DNA from: Spirochaetales bacterium
GTDB taxonomy: Bacteria; Spirochaetota; Spirochaetia; Sphaerochaetales; Sphaerochaetaceae
Assembly: GCA_012519125.1 (NCBI GenBank)
Contig: JAAYQY010000077.1
Location: forward strand, 1 to 9,542
Direction of reading: 5' to 3'
DNA: 9,542 bases
Shown here: positions 1-5,297 of the stretch, piece after piece
Numbering within the stretch: the stretch's first letter is position 1
Layout of the letters: every line of letters begins with the position of its first letter
Notes under the pieces: generated by a model
What the model was told of the DNA's origin: nothing
Databases searched by the model: none
What the model saw: only the letters and a program-made list of their open reading frames with translations
Translations under genes and position numbers: made by a program

Positions 1-568
1 CCTGGCGCCTGATGGCCTCAACAAGGTGACGGTGTTCCTCTTGGGTTTTGGCGATACCGCGGTCGTTGATATTCTGGGCAAAGAGCAGGGCAGCCTCGCT
101 GAGGTTCAGCCTGCTGTAGGTTTGGGTAAGCAGCTCGTTGCCAGCAAGTTTGATGAGCTCGAGATGGAACTGGTAGTGCAACGCACTGAACTTCTGTACA
201 TCAAAAGCCCTGTTGCTCTTCCACAGTTCATCCATCTGATCAAGAATGGCTTCCAGCTTGGAAGAATCTGCACCATTCTCACACACAATGCGCATGGCAA
301 GGGCCTCAAGGTATGCACGTACCTCCGTCAACTGCTGATAGTCGACCATGGTGATGTCCTTGATGTAGCTTCCGCTATGGGGCACGATTACCACAAATCC
401 ATCCTGTTCAAGACGCTTCAATGCTTCGCGCACAGGAGTTCTGGAGCAGGAGAACTGTTTCGCAAGATTGTTCTCCGAAAGCTTTGCCCCATTTTGGAGC
501 AAGCCTTGCCGTACCTGGTCTTTCAAGTGTTCATAGATTGTTTCTATCAAATGACTTTTCGTATCCAC
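1..568 (-). CDS. GntR-family transcriptional regulator, FCD (FadR-type) subfamily, 3' end outside window
   Basis: DNA-binding regulator; 189 codons are visible and the reading frame is still open at base 1, so about 20-50 C-terminal residues are missing compared with the usual 210-240. Residues about 7-70 form the winged helix: LSENNLAKQFSCSRTPVREA is the typical GntR recognition-helix segment, followed by a wing ending near HSGSYI. From about residue 75 a helical FCD ligand domain follows, with the family motifs FHLELIKLAGN and EEHRHLVEAI, whose Asp/His residues normally bind a metal and a small carboxylate effector. The frame has no ATG near its start; GTG at 568 places the helix correctly but has no obvious Shine-Dalgarno. 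TTG at 553 is an alternative. The effector and targets cannot be told from this window; genes to the left are the likeliest targets. The family call is certain, the start is not. Confidence 0.9.
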   Translation of the reverse strand, partial: MDTKSHLIETIYEHLKDQVRQGLLQNGAKLSENNLAKQFSCSRTPVREALKRLEQDGFVVIVPHSGSYIKDITMVDYQQLTEVRAYLEALAMRIVCENGADSSKLEAILDQMDELWKSNRAFDVQKFSALHYQFHLELIKLAGNELLTQTYSRLNLSEAALLFAQNINDRGIAKTQEEHRHLVEAIRRQ

Positions 569-574
569 ATAGCA

Positions 575-603
575 AGTATAGCCAAACAGGTGAGTCGTGG
601 CTA
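575..603 (-). promoter_or_regulatory. Candidate promoter of the GntR gene
   Basis: TAGCCA (603-598), a 17-base spacer and TATACT (580-575) read as a sigma70-like promoter just after the terminator of the upstream FKBP gene. The -35 matches consensus at 4 of 6 positions and the -10 at 5 of 6. The predicted transcript start falls at about 568, on the GTG start codon itself, so the mRNA may be nearly leaderless or translation may begin at TTG 553. Confidence 0.4.
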
Positions 604-614
604 GGAGAGGACAT

Positions 615-642
615 AAAAAGGCCGCAGTACAAAGCCTGCGGC
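615..642 (-). terminator. Intrinsic terminator of the FKBP gene
   Basis: On the minus strand a perfect 7-bp stem, GCCGCAG/CTGCGGC, with an 8-base loop is followed by CTTTTTA. It begins about 20 bases after the FKBP stop codon and separates that gene from the GntR gene. Confidence 0.85.
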
Positions 643-663
643 ACAATGATCAAATCAGAATAA

Positions 664-1929
664 TCAATGGTTCGGGTTGTCCTCGATGGAGACCAATTCG
701 ATGTCGAATACCAGAAGTGAGTTCGGAAGAATGGTTTCCGTACCTGCTTCACCGTAACCAAGGGCAGGATGGATCCATGTGCGGATCACGCTGCCGGTGT
801 TCATGGTCAGCAGAGCTTCGGTAAAGCCCTCGATCAAACCGCTAACGGGGAAGTGTGCGGGCTCTCCCATATCATAGGAACTTTCGATCATCGATCCATC
901 GATCATCTGGAGCTGGTAGTTCACCTCAACATGGTCGGCCATGGTCGGTATTGCACCGGTAGCAGGGGTCAGTACCTGGTACTGCAGTCCGCTGGCGGTG
1001 GTGATGACTCCATCGTTTGCCTTGTTTGCCTCAAGGAACGCTTCGGCTTCAGCAAGGTTGGTTGCAGCAATTTCACTGAGCCACTCGGCATACTCTGCTT
1101 CAAGAATCTGCTGATACTCCGTGAAGGCGATCTGCATCTCCATCTCATTCATCTGCAAGGGATTCTCACAGGCAAAGTCCAGGGCTCCGGCGGCGTAGAG
1201 ATCTCCATTCACCTGAATTCCCTGTCCTGCCATGTTCAGTGCGAGCAGGTAGCCGTAGGTGTAGCTGAATGCATCGCTCAGATCTTCAGGTTTGGAGAGA
1301 TCCCGAACCTGGTCAACTGAGCTGTAGTTCTTGCCGTAATCGGTTGCAGCAAGCCCTGCACTCCAGATGGTTGCTTGATACTCATTCACATTGGCGTAGA
1401 GTTCTTCAAGGGTGTAGAAGCCTGCCTGCACTTCACTCTGTGAATCGCGATAGCCGTCGAGGGCTCCTTTCACATAGTACCCTGCATCGAAGAAGAGCCC
1501 CTGGGAAGCGAAGGACTGAATCAGCAGGTACCCATAGGTATAGCTGAAACGGTCGGTAAGGCTTTCAAGGGTGGTAGCGCGCTCGGTGCTGATGGAGTAA
1601 GGGAGTACACCGGTGGCAACCAAGGGGTTGATGTAGCGGATATCCAGTGCAAGCGATCCTGCAAGGACTACTTCCAGATAGTCGCCTACTGCAAGCGAGC
1701 CTACAGGATAGCTGGACTTGGTCAAATCGTTGGCGATGAAACTGATCTCATTCCCTTCGAGCGTACGGGCTGCAAATGTCTGCTGGCCGTCGGAAGCGCT
1801 TGAGGACAGGATGCGGACGGTGATCGCATCAGGATTACTTTCCTTCATGCCTGCTGCGAAGAGAGAAGTAGCGATAAGGATCATGGCCAACATGGTCACA
1901 ATCACCTTGGTTCGGGTATTCTTGTTCAT
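664..1929 (-). CDS. Exported FKBP-type peptidyl-prolyl cis-trans isomerase with duplicated N-terminal unit
   Basis: Predicted to catalyse prolyl-peptide isomerisation or act as a chaperone outside the inner membrane. The 421-residue product starts with a Sec signal peptide (basic MNKNTRTK, hydrophobic stretch, likely cleavage near LFA-AG at 24-27; no lipobox Cys). Residues about 37-105 form a beta-rich region I cannot name. Residues about 120-190 and 213-283 are two related helical units, each with FSYTYGYLL (128-136, 221-229), resembling the dimerising N-terminal domain of Mip/FkpA-type FKBPs. The catalytic domain is about 308-416, with TASGLQYQVL, VNYQL, the YGE turn, ILPNSLLVF and FDIEL; the usual active-site Trp of the IxGW motif is Phe (GLIEGF, 365-369). 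I chose ATG 1929 over ATG 1935 because AAGGA lies 6 bases before 1929 but directly abuts 1935. It is monocistronic, with its own promoter and terminator. Confidence 0.9.
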   Translation of the reverse strand: MNKNTRTKVIVTMLAMILIATSLFAAGMKESNPDAITVRILSSSASDGQQTFAARTLEGNEISFIANDLTKSSYPVGSLAVGDYLEVVLAGSLALDIRYINPLVATGVLPYSISTERATTLESLTDRFSYTYGYLLIQSFASQGLFFDAGYYVKGALDGYRDSQSEVQAGFYTLEELYANVNEYQATIWSAGLAATDYGKNYSSVDQVRDLSKPEDLSDAFSYTYGYLLALNMAGQGIQVNGDLYAAGALDFACENPLQMNEMEMQIAFTEYQQILEAEYAEWLSEIAATNLAEAEAFLEANKANDGVITTASGLQYQVLTPATGAIPTMADHVEVNYQLQMIDGSMIESSYDMGEPAHFPVSGLIEGFTEALLTMNTGSVIRTWIHPALGYGEAGTETILPNSLLVFDIELVSIEDNPNH

Positions 1930-1976
1930 AGTCATTCCTTTTTTGTAGGGTCCCTGTCCTGCGACAGCTTCCCTCT

Positions 1977-2005
1977 AATGTACGGTCTCTCTTCCCAAAC
2001 GTCAA
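1977..2005 (-). promoter_or_regulatory. Promoter of the FKBP gene
   Basis: TTGACG (2005-2000), a 17-base spacer and TACATT (1982-1977) make a good sigma70-type promoter, with transcription starting near 1970. The leader of about 40 bases contains a small hairpin (CTGTC/GACAG, 1954-1967) upstream of the AAGGA ribosome site. Confidence 0.7.
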
Positions 2006-2101
2006 TGCCGGATTTTTGTAGCTTGGGTAAAGATTGTTGCTATTGTACTACATAATCGTCAGATAGGTCCATTCTTGAAGTTTTGTGGACTTTTTCCCGG
2101 A

Positions 2102-2130
2102 TTGCCATCCATGCATTTGCATGCTAGGGT
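2102..2130 (+). promoter_or_regulatory. Candidate extended -10 promoter of the deaminase gene
   Basis: TTGCCA (2102-2107), a 17-base spacer and TAGGGT (2125-2130) preceded by TGC give a -35 matching at 5 of 6 positions and a weak -10 helped by the extended TGn element. Start of transcription would be near 2137, leaving a 20-base leader with GGAG (2148-2151) 6 bases before the ATG. Confidence 0.45.
2110..2123. repeat. Inverted repeat CATGCA-tt-TGCATG, candidate operator
   Basis: Two perfect 6-base arms with a 2-base spacer sit entirely between the -35 and -10 of the proposed deaminase promoter. That is a position where a bound dimeric repressor would block polymerase, or where an activator could re-phase the promoter. 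No regulator can be assigned from the sequence. Confidence 0.4.
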
Positions 2131-2157
2131 AGGCATACGAAAGAATAGGAGTGCCAT

Positions 2158-2667
2158 ATGCCCACCATCAGTCGCAAGGAAATGAGTGATAAGGATATCC
2201 ATCTGCTCTATGAAACCGTTCGCATTGCCCATGAGGCCAAACAGAAAGGCAATCATCCCTTTGGAGCCTTGCTTGCTGATAAGGATGGAACCATCCTGAT
2301 GGAACAGGAAAACGATTATGAGGAAGGGGGGTCAGCCATGCATGCAGAGACGCTTCTGCTTTTCAAGGCGAGCAAATGCTACGATGCTGACTTCCTTGCT
2401 TCCTGTACGCTCTACACCAACGCTGAGCCCTGTGTGATGTGCACCGGAGCCCTGTATTGGACCAATGTCCGACGCCTTGTCTTTGGTATCACTGAGAAAC
2501 AGCTGTTGGAACTTACCGGAAGCGATGTGCAGAATCCTACTTTCGATCTTCCCAGTGATGTGGTGCTCTCCTACGGGCAGAAAGACATGGAAGTGGTGGG
2601 ACCTGCCACCGATGAACAGTTGTTGCATGCAATCATCGCTGACCACAAGGAGTTCTGGAACCACTGA
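2158..2667 (+). CDS. Nucleoside/guanine deaminase of the cytidine deaminase superfamily (TadA/GuaD-like)
   Basis: A 169-residue zinc-dependent hydrolytic deaminase expected in the cytoplasm, acting on a purine or pyrimidine base or nucleoside. Zinc and catalytic residues are all present: H62 and E64 in MHAET, and P91-C92 and C95 in EPCVMCTGALYW. The N-terminal HPFGALLADKDG strand and the ALYW...VFGI continuation match the COG0590 group. The ALYW segment after the second Cys resembles bacterial guanine deaminase GuaD (AIYW) more than tRNA deaminase TadA, and the tail after residue 120 is longer than expected for TadA, so purine salvage is the better guess; the substrate is not proven. Start ATG 2158 has GGAG at 6-base spacing. 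It is the only plus-strand gene here, divergent from the FKBP gene and convergent with metA. Confidence 0.85.
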   Translation: MPTISRKEMSDKDIHLLYETVRIAHEAKQKGNHPFGALLADKDGTILMEQENDYEEGGSAMHAETLLLFKASKCYDADFLASCTLYTNAEPCVMCTGALYWTNVRRLVFGITEKQLLELTGSDVQNPTFDLPSDVVLSYGQKDMEVVGPATDEQLLHAIIADHKEFWNH

Positions 2668-2680
2668 GAAGTGGCTTCCA
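2656..2680. terminator. Hairpin between convergent genes, possible bidirectional terminator
   Basis: TGGAACCACT, loop GAGA, then AGTGG-c-TTCCA gives a 10-bp stem with one bulged C and, on the plus-strand RNA, a GNRA tetraloop. It spans the deaminase stop codon. There is no U-tract on either side, so it may stabilise a 3' end rather than terminate alone. Confidence 0.4.
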
Positions 2681-2716
2681 TTCCTGTCTTGGGTGTGCAG
2701 GTCCCGGTGAGTCATC

Positions 2717-3646
2717 TCATTGGGCATGTACTCCCAGCTCTTCCAGATGATAGGGGGTTCCCTGGTAGACATGGTAGTTCAACCAGTTGGTGAACAACAG
2801 GTTGGCATGTCCTCTCCAGCTCATCTGTACAGGCGATGACTCATCCTCACCAAGGTAGTAGCCCACCGGCTTGCTGATGGGTTTGCCTGCTTTCAGATAC
2901 CGTTGGTACTCATCGTGCAGGGTCTGTTTGTCATACTCACTGTGGCCGGTGATGAATACCTTCCTCCCATCCTTGCTGGTGATCAGATAGATTCCCGCCT
3001 CCTCTGATTCGCAGAGCACCTTCAAGTGGCTGTTCTTTCTTACTTTTGCCTCATCGATGGCGGTGTGGCGGGAGTGGGGAGCACGGAACTGGTCATCGAA
3101 GCCTCTCACCAATGGGTGTTTGGCATCGAGGACGGTATGGCTGTACACCCCGAAAAGCTTGGAGGGAAGCAGTTGCTTGTCGATGCCGTAGTGGTGGTAC
3201 AACGCTGCTTGGGCTGCCCAGCAGACAAACAGGGAGGAGTAGACATGCTGCTCTGCCCAGTCAAGGATCTTCTCAAGTTCATTCCAGTATGCAACGTTCT
3301 CAAATGCAAGGGTCTCAACAGGACTTCCGGTTACGATCAAGGCATCAAATCGATCTTCCTTGATCTCGTCGAACGTCCTGTAGAATGTCTTCAGATAGGA
3401 GCGAGGGGTGTTCTTGCTCTCATAGCTTGCGGTGGTGAGAAACGTTACCTCCACCTGCAGGGCTGTATTGCCCAGCAGGCGCAAAAACTGCTCTTCAGTC
3501 TTTTTCTTGTTCGGCATCAGGTTGAGGATGGCAATCTGCAAAGGACGAATATCTTGGTGAATGGCCCGTTCGCTTGTCATGAAGAAGATGTTCTCTTCCT
3601 TCAGGACTGCTCCTGATGGTAGGTCTTTGGGTATGGTTACTGGCAT
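2717..3646 (-). CDS. metA: Homoserine O-acyltransferase, MetA family, probably acetyl-CoA-specific
   Basis: Acylates the hydroxyl of L-homoserine, the committed step of methionine synthesis. At 309 residues it has the full length of the family and aligns with E. coli MetA numbering: catalytic C142 in FVCWAAQAALYHHYGI, H235 and E237 in GHSEYD, and TGSPVETLAFENVAYW around position 111. Position 111 is Glu. In this family Glu111 is tied to acetyl-CoA use and Gly111 to succinyl-CoA use, so despite the common 'succinyltransferase' name I infer O-acetylhomoserine as product. That agrees with the neighbouring metY, which uses this compound. ATG 3646 lies inside the end of metY, and its GGAGG ribosome site, 6 bases upstream, is part of the last metY codons. 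This 10-base overlap suggests translational coupling, so control of metY by the leader should extend to metA. Confidence 0.95.
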   Translation of the reverse strand: MPVTIPKDLPSGAVLKEENIFFMTSERAIHQDIRPLQIAILNLMPNKKKTEEQFLRLLGNTALQVEVTFLTTASYESKNTPRSYLKTFYRTFDEIKEDRFDALIVTGSPVETLAFENVAYWNELEKILDWAEQHVYSSLFVCWAAQAALYHHYGIDKQLLPSKLFGVYSHTVLDAKHPLVRGFDDQFRAPHSRHTAIDEAKVRKNSHLKVLCESEEAGIYLITSKDGRKVFITGHSEYDKQTLHDEYQRYLKAGKPISKPVGYYLGEDESSPVQMSWRGHANLLFTNWLNYHVYQGTPYHLEELGVHAQ

Positions 3647-4950
3647 GTGTTGCCTCCCTTTACAAGCGAGAAGGCCGCTTCGAGGTCGGCAATCAGATCA
3701 TCAATGTGCTCACAGCCAATGGAGAGACGGATGGTGGTGCCTCTGATGCCCTGGCTTCTCTTCTCCTCCTCGGAAAGCTGGGAGTGGGTGGTGGTTGCCG
3801 GATGGATGACCAAAGACTTGAGGTCTGCAACATTTGCCAAGAGGCTGAAGATCTTGAGAGAGTCGATGAACGTTCTGGCATCCTCTTCGCTTCCTTTGAT
3901 GTCAAAGGTGAAGATGCTGATCCCTCCTTTCGGGAAATATCGCTTATACAACGCATGATAGGGGTTGTCCGAAAGACTGGGGTGCCGTACCGCATCCACC
4001 TTTGGGTGGGCATTGAGGTACTCAACAATCTTCAGGCTGTTCTGGACATGGCGTTCAACACGCAAGGGGAGTGTTTCCAGACCTTGGAGGAAGAGCCAGG
4101 AGTGCCATGGTGCGAGACAGGCTCCGGTATCACGCAGCAAGACAGCCCGGGCCTTGGCTATCCAGGCAGCCTTTCCTACTGCTTTGCTGAAACTCAGTCC
4201 ATGGTAGCTGGGGTTGGGCTCGGTGATGGAGGGGAATTTTCCGCTTTCTTCCCAAGAGAAGTTGCCGCTGTCGATGATAACCCCTCCTAGGGCAGTCCCA
4301 TGGCCACCGATAAACTTCGTCGCCGAGTGTACCACGATATCTGCTCCGTACTCGATCGGGCGAACCAAGTAAGGGGTAGCGAAGGTATTGTCCACTACCA
4401 ACGGGATCTTGTGTTCATGGGCAATCTGGGCAAGCTGTTCCAAGTCACACAAGGTGGCGTTCGGGTTGCCGATTGTCTCGACAAAGAGAGCCTTGGTTTC
4501 GGCCTTGATCGCTTTGCGCACCTGTGCAAGGTCGGAAACATCTACGAAGGTGGTGGTGATGCCCCACTCGGTTAGGGTGTTGGCAAAAAGGTTGTATGTG
4601 CCTCCATAGATGGTCTGGGCACTTACGATGTGCTCGCCTTGCTTGGCAAGATTGAGGATCGTCAGGGTGATGGCGGCCGATCCACTCGCAGTAGCCAATG
4701 CCCCAATTCCCCCTTCAAGGGCGGCGATGCGCGTTTCAAAGACATCCTGGGTAGGGTTGGAAAGGCGGCTGTAGATATTCCCCGGCTCCGAAAGGTTGAA
4801 GCGGGCTTCTGCCTGGGCACAGGAATCAAAGACATAACTGGTGCTCTGGTAGATGGGAACCGCTCGTGCACCGGTGGCAGGGTCGGCATGTTCCTGTCCT
4901 GCATGCAGGGCAAGAGTTTCGAATTGGTTGGTGTGGTTGATCGTTGACAT
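3637..4950 (-). CDS. metY: O-acetylhomoserine aminocarboxypropyltransferase (O-acetylhomoserine sulfhydrylase)
   Basis: PLP enzyme that joins O-acetylhomoserine and sulfide to give homocysteine and acetate, bypassing cystathionine. The 437-residue length fits MetY (about 425-440), longer than MetB/MetC at about 380-400. Seen in the sequence: LALHAGQ near residue 14, [23 protein letters not shown], the aromatic YGGTYNLF loop, D187 in VVDNTFATP, and the PLP lysine K212 in [11 protein letters not shown]. The C-terminal half has the family's [18 protein letters not shown] ending. ATG 4950 has AGGAG at a 6-base spacing; an in-frame GTG at 4977 would extend the protein by 9 residues but lacks a ribosome site. 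It is the first gene of the metYA operon, with a leader of about 250 bases. A MetZ-type enzyme is the only serious alternative, and the length argues against it. Confidence 0.95.
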   Translation of the reverse strand: MSTINHTNQFETLALHAGQEHADPATGARAVPIYQSTSYVFDSCAQAEARFNLSEPGNIYSRLSNPTQDVFETRIAALEGGIGALATASGSAAITLTILNLAKQGEHIVSAQTIYGGTYNLFANTLTEWGITTTFVDVSDLAQVRKAIKAETKALFVETIGNPNATLCDLEQLAQIAHEHKIPLVVDNTFATPYLVRPIEYGADIVVHSATKFIGGHGTALGGVIIDSGNFSWEESGKFPSITEPNPSYHGLSFSKAVGKAAWIAKARAVLLRDTGACLAPWHSWLFLQGLETLPLRVERHVQNSLKIVEYLNAHPKVDAVRHPSLSDNPYHALYKRYFPKGGISIFTFDIKGSEEDARTFIDSLKIFSLLANVADLKSLVIHPATTTHSQLSEEEKRSQGIRGTTIRLSIGCEHIDDLIADLEAAFSLVKGGNTCQ

Positions 4951-4952
4951 AG

Positions 4953-5019
4953 GATGCTCCTGGTGTGAAGAGTGCACAGACGAAAGCCTGTGTTGGTAGT
5001 GAATATGACCAGGTGCATC
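4953..5019 (-). promoter_or_regulatory. Stem sequestering the metY Shine-Dalgarno
   Basis: GATGCaCCTGGT (5019-5008) pairs with ACCAGGaGCATC (4964-4953): 11 base pairs with one A-A mismatch. The right arm contains the whole AGGAG of metY (4961-4957) and ends two bases before the ATG. Inside the loop, CACAG (4992-4988) and CTGTG (4979-4975) form a small second stem. With this structure closed, metY should be poorly translated. Confidence 0.65.
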
Positions 5020-5077
5020 GCATGTGATCGGTTACCGAACCACAGCGTGGATGTTTTGCTTGTTTCATGGAAAGTAC

Positions 5078-5173
5078 CTTGGAGGAATTCTTAGGCGAGT
5101 GCGTTGCGGCACATCATAGGATCACAGGAATCAGTGCTGTTTTGCATCTGCATCATAGTGTGCCTCCTCCAAG
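5078..5173 (-). promoter_or_regulatory. Long-range pairing of the leader ORF Shine-Dalgarno with the segment after its stop
   Basis: CTTGGAGGA (5173-5165) is the perfect complement of TCCTCCAAG (5086-5078), with one more G-U pair possible. The 78-base interval between the arms holds the complete leader ORF. Part of the right arm, CCAAGGT (5082-5076), can instead pair with ACCTGG (5014-5009), the left arm of the metY sequestering stem, with one bulged A. The two states exclude each other. Confidence 0.45.
5091..5156 (-). CDS. Met-rich leader peptide of the metYA operon, 21 codons
   Basis: A short ORF with ATG at 5156 and TAA at 5093-5091. GGAGGAGG (5170-5163), the strongest ribosome site near any gene in the window, lies 6 bases before the ATG. 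The peptide starts MMQMQ and contains MMC; Met occupies positions 1, 2, 4, 14 and 15 (5 of 21) and Cys positions 11 and 16. There is no hydrophobic segment or domain. It lies about 45 bases after the predicted transcript start and 140 bases before metY. The enrichment in codons for the operon's end product is what classical attenuator peptides (trp, his, leu) show for theirs. I infer that ribosome stalling at Met codons senses charged tRNA-Met; a separate function of the peptide itself cannot be excluded. Confidence 0.7.
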   Translation of the reverse strand: MMQMQNSTDSCDPMMCRNALA

Positions 5174-5206
5174 AAAATATCCTACCTAAAGGCTGGATTT
5201 TGAAGC

Positions 5207-5235
5207 AGTATAAGTTTATCACGGCAATGCGTCAA
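5207..5235 (-). promoter_or_regulatory. Promoter of the metYA operon
   Basis: TTGACG (5235-5230), an exact 17-base spacer and TATACT (5212-5207) match the sigma70 consensus at 10 of 12 positions. The start point would be near 5200. The promoter begins about 30 bases after the putP terminator U-tract, so the met operon is transcribed independently. Its strength suggests that control lies in the leader RNA rather than in an activator. Confidence 0.8.
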
Positions 5236-5264
5236 CTGTTTTTCTACGCAATTGGGAAAAAAGT

Positions 5265-5292
5265 CAAAAAAAGCCGGGGAAGAACCCCGGCT
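5265..5292 (-). terminator. Strong intrinsic terminator of putP
   Basis: On the minus strand AGCCGGGG, a 5-base loop and CCCCGGCT form a perfect 8-bp GC-rich stem that runs straight into seven T residues, starting 5 bases after the putP stop codon. A second T run follows shortly after. Confidence 0.93.
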
Positions 5293-5297
5293 CACCT

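Larger units (their letters stand above)
4951..5200 (-). promoter_or_regulatory. Structured leader of the metYA mRNA, candidate Met-responsive switch
   Basis: About 250 untranslated bases separate the promoter from metY. In order on the minus strand they contain a strong Shine-Dalgarno, a Met-rich 21-codon ORF, a segment complementary to that Shine-Dalgarno right after the stop codon, a hairpin (5047-5019: CGC/GCG, TGTG/CACA and UCGG/CCGA with loop UAA and small bulges), and a long stem that hides the metY ribosome site. I looked for and did not see the SAM-I core (GGCCC...GGCAACC type), a T-box AGGGTGG signature, a cobalamin box or a U-tract terminator. The arrangement points to control of translation. 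The elements are seen; the role is inferred. Confidence 0.65.

Noticed and set aside
26..604. 192-codon open frame on the plus strand
   Set aside because: It is the antisense of the GntR/FCD gene, whose minus-strand frame contains clear family motifs; the plus frame has none and no ribosome site.
4826..5068. 80-codon minus-strand frame starting in the metY leader (MKQAKHPRCG...)
   Set aside because: Only a weak AAGG precedes it, it overlaps the start of metY out of frame by 125 bases, and its composition looks like a shadow frame. A short initiation event here cannot be fully excluded.
4951..5200. SAM-I riboswitch, T-box or cobalamin riboswitch upstream of metY
   Set aside because: The conserved cores of these classes are not found on the minus strand and there is no terminator hairpin with a U-tract. 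A rarer SAM class cannot be excluded without a covariance-model search.
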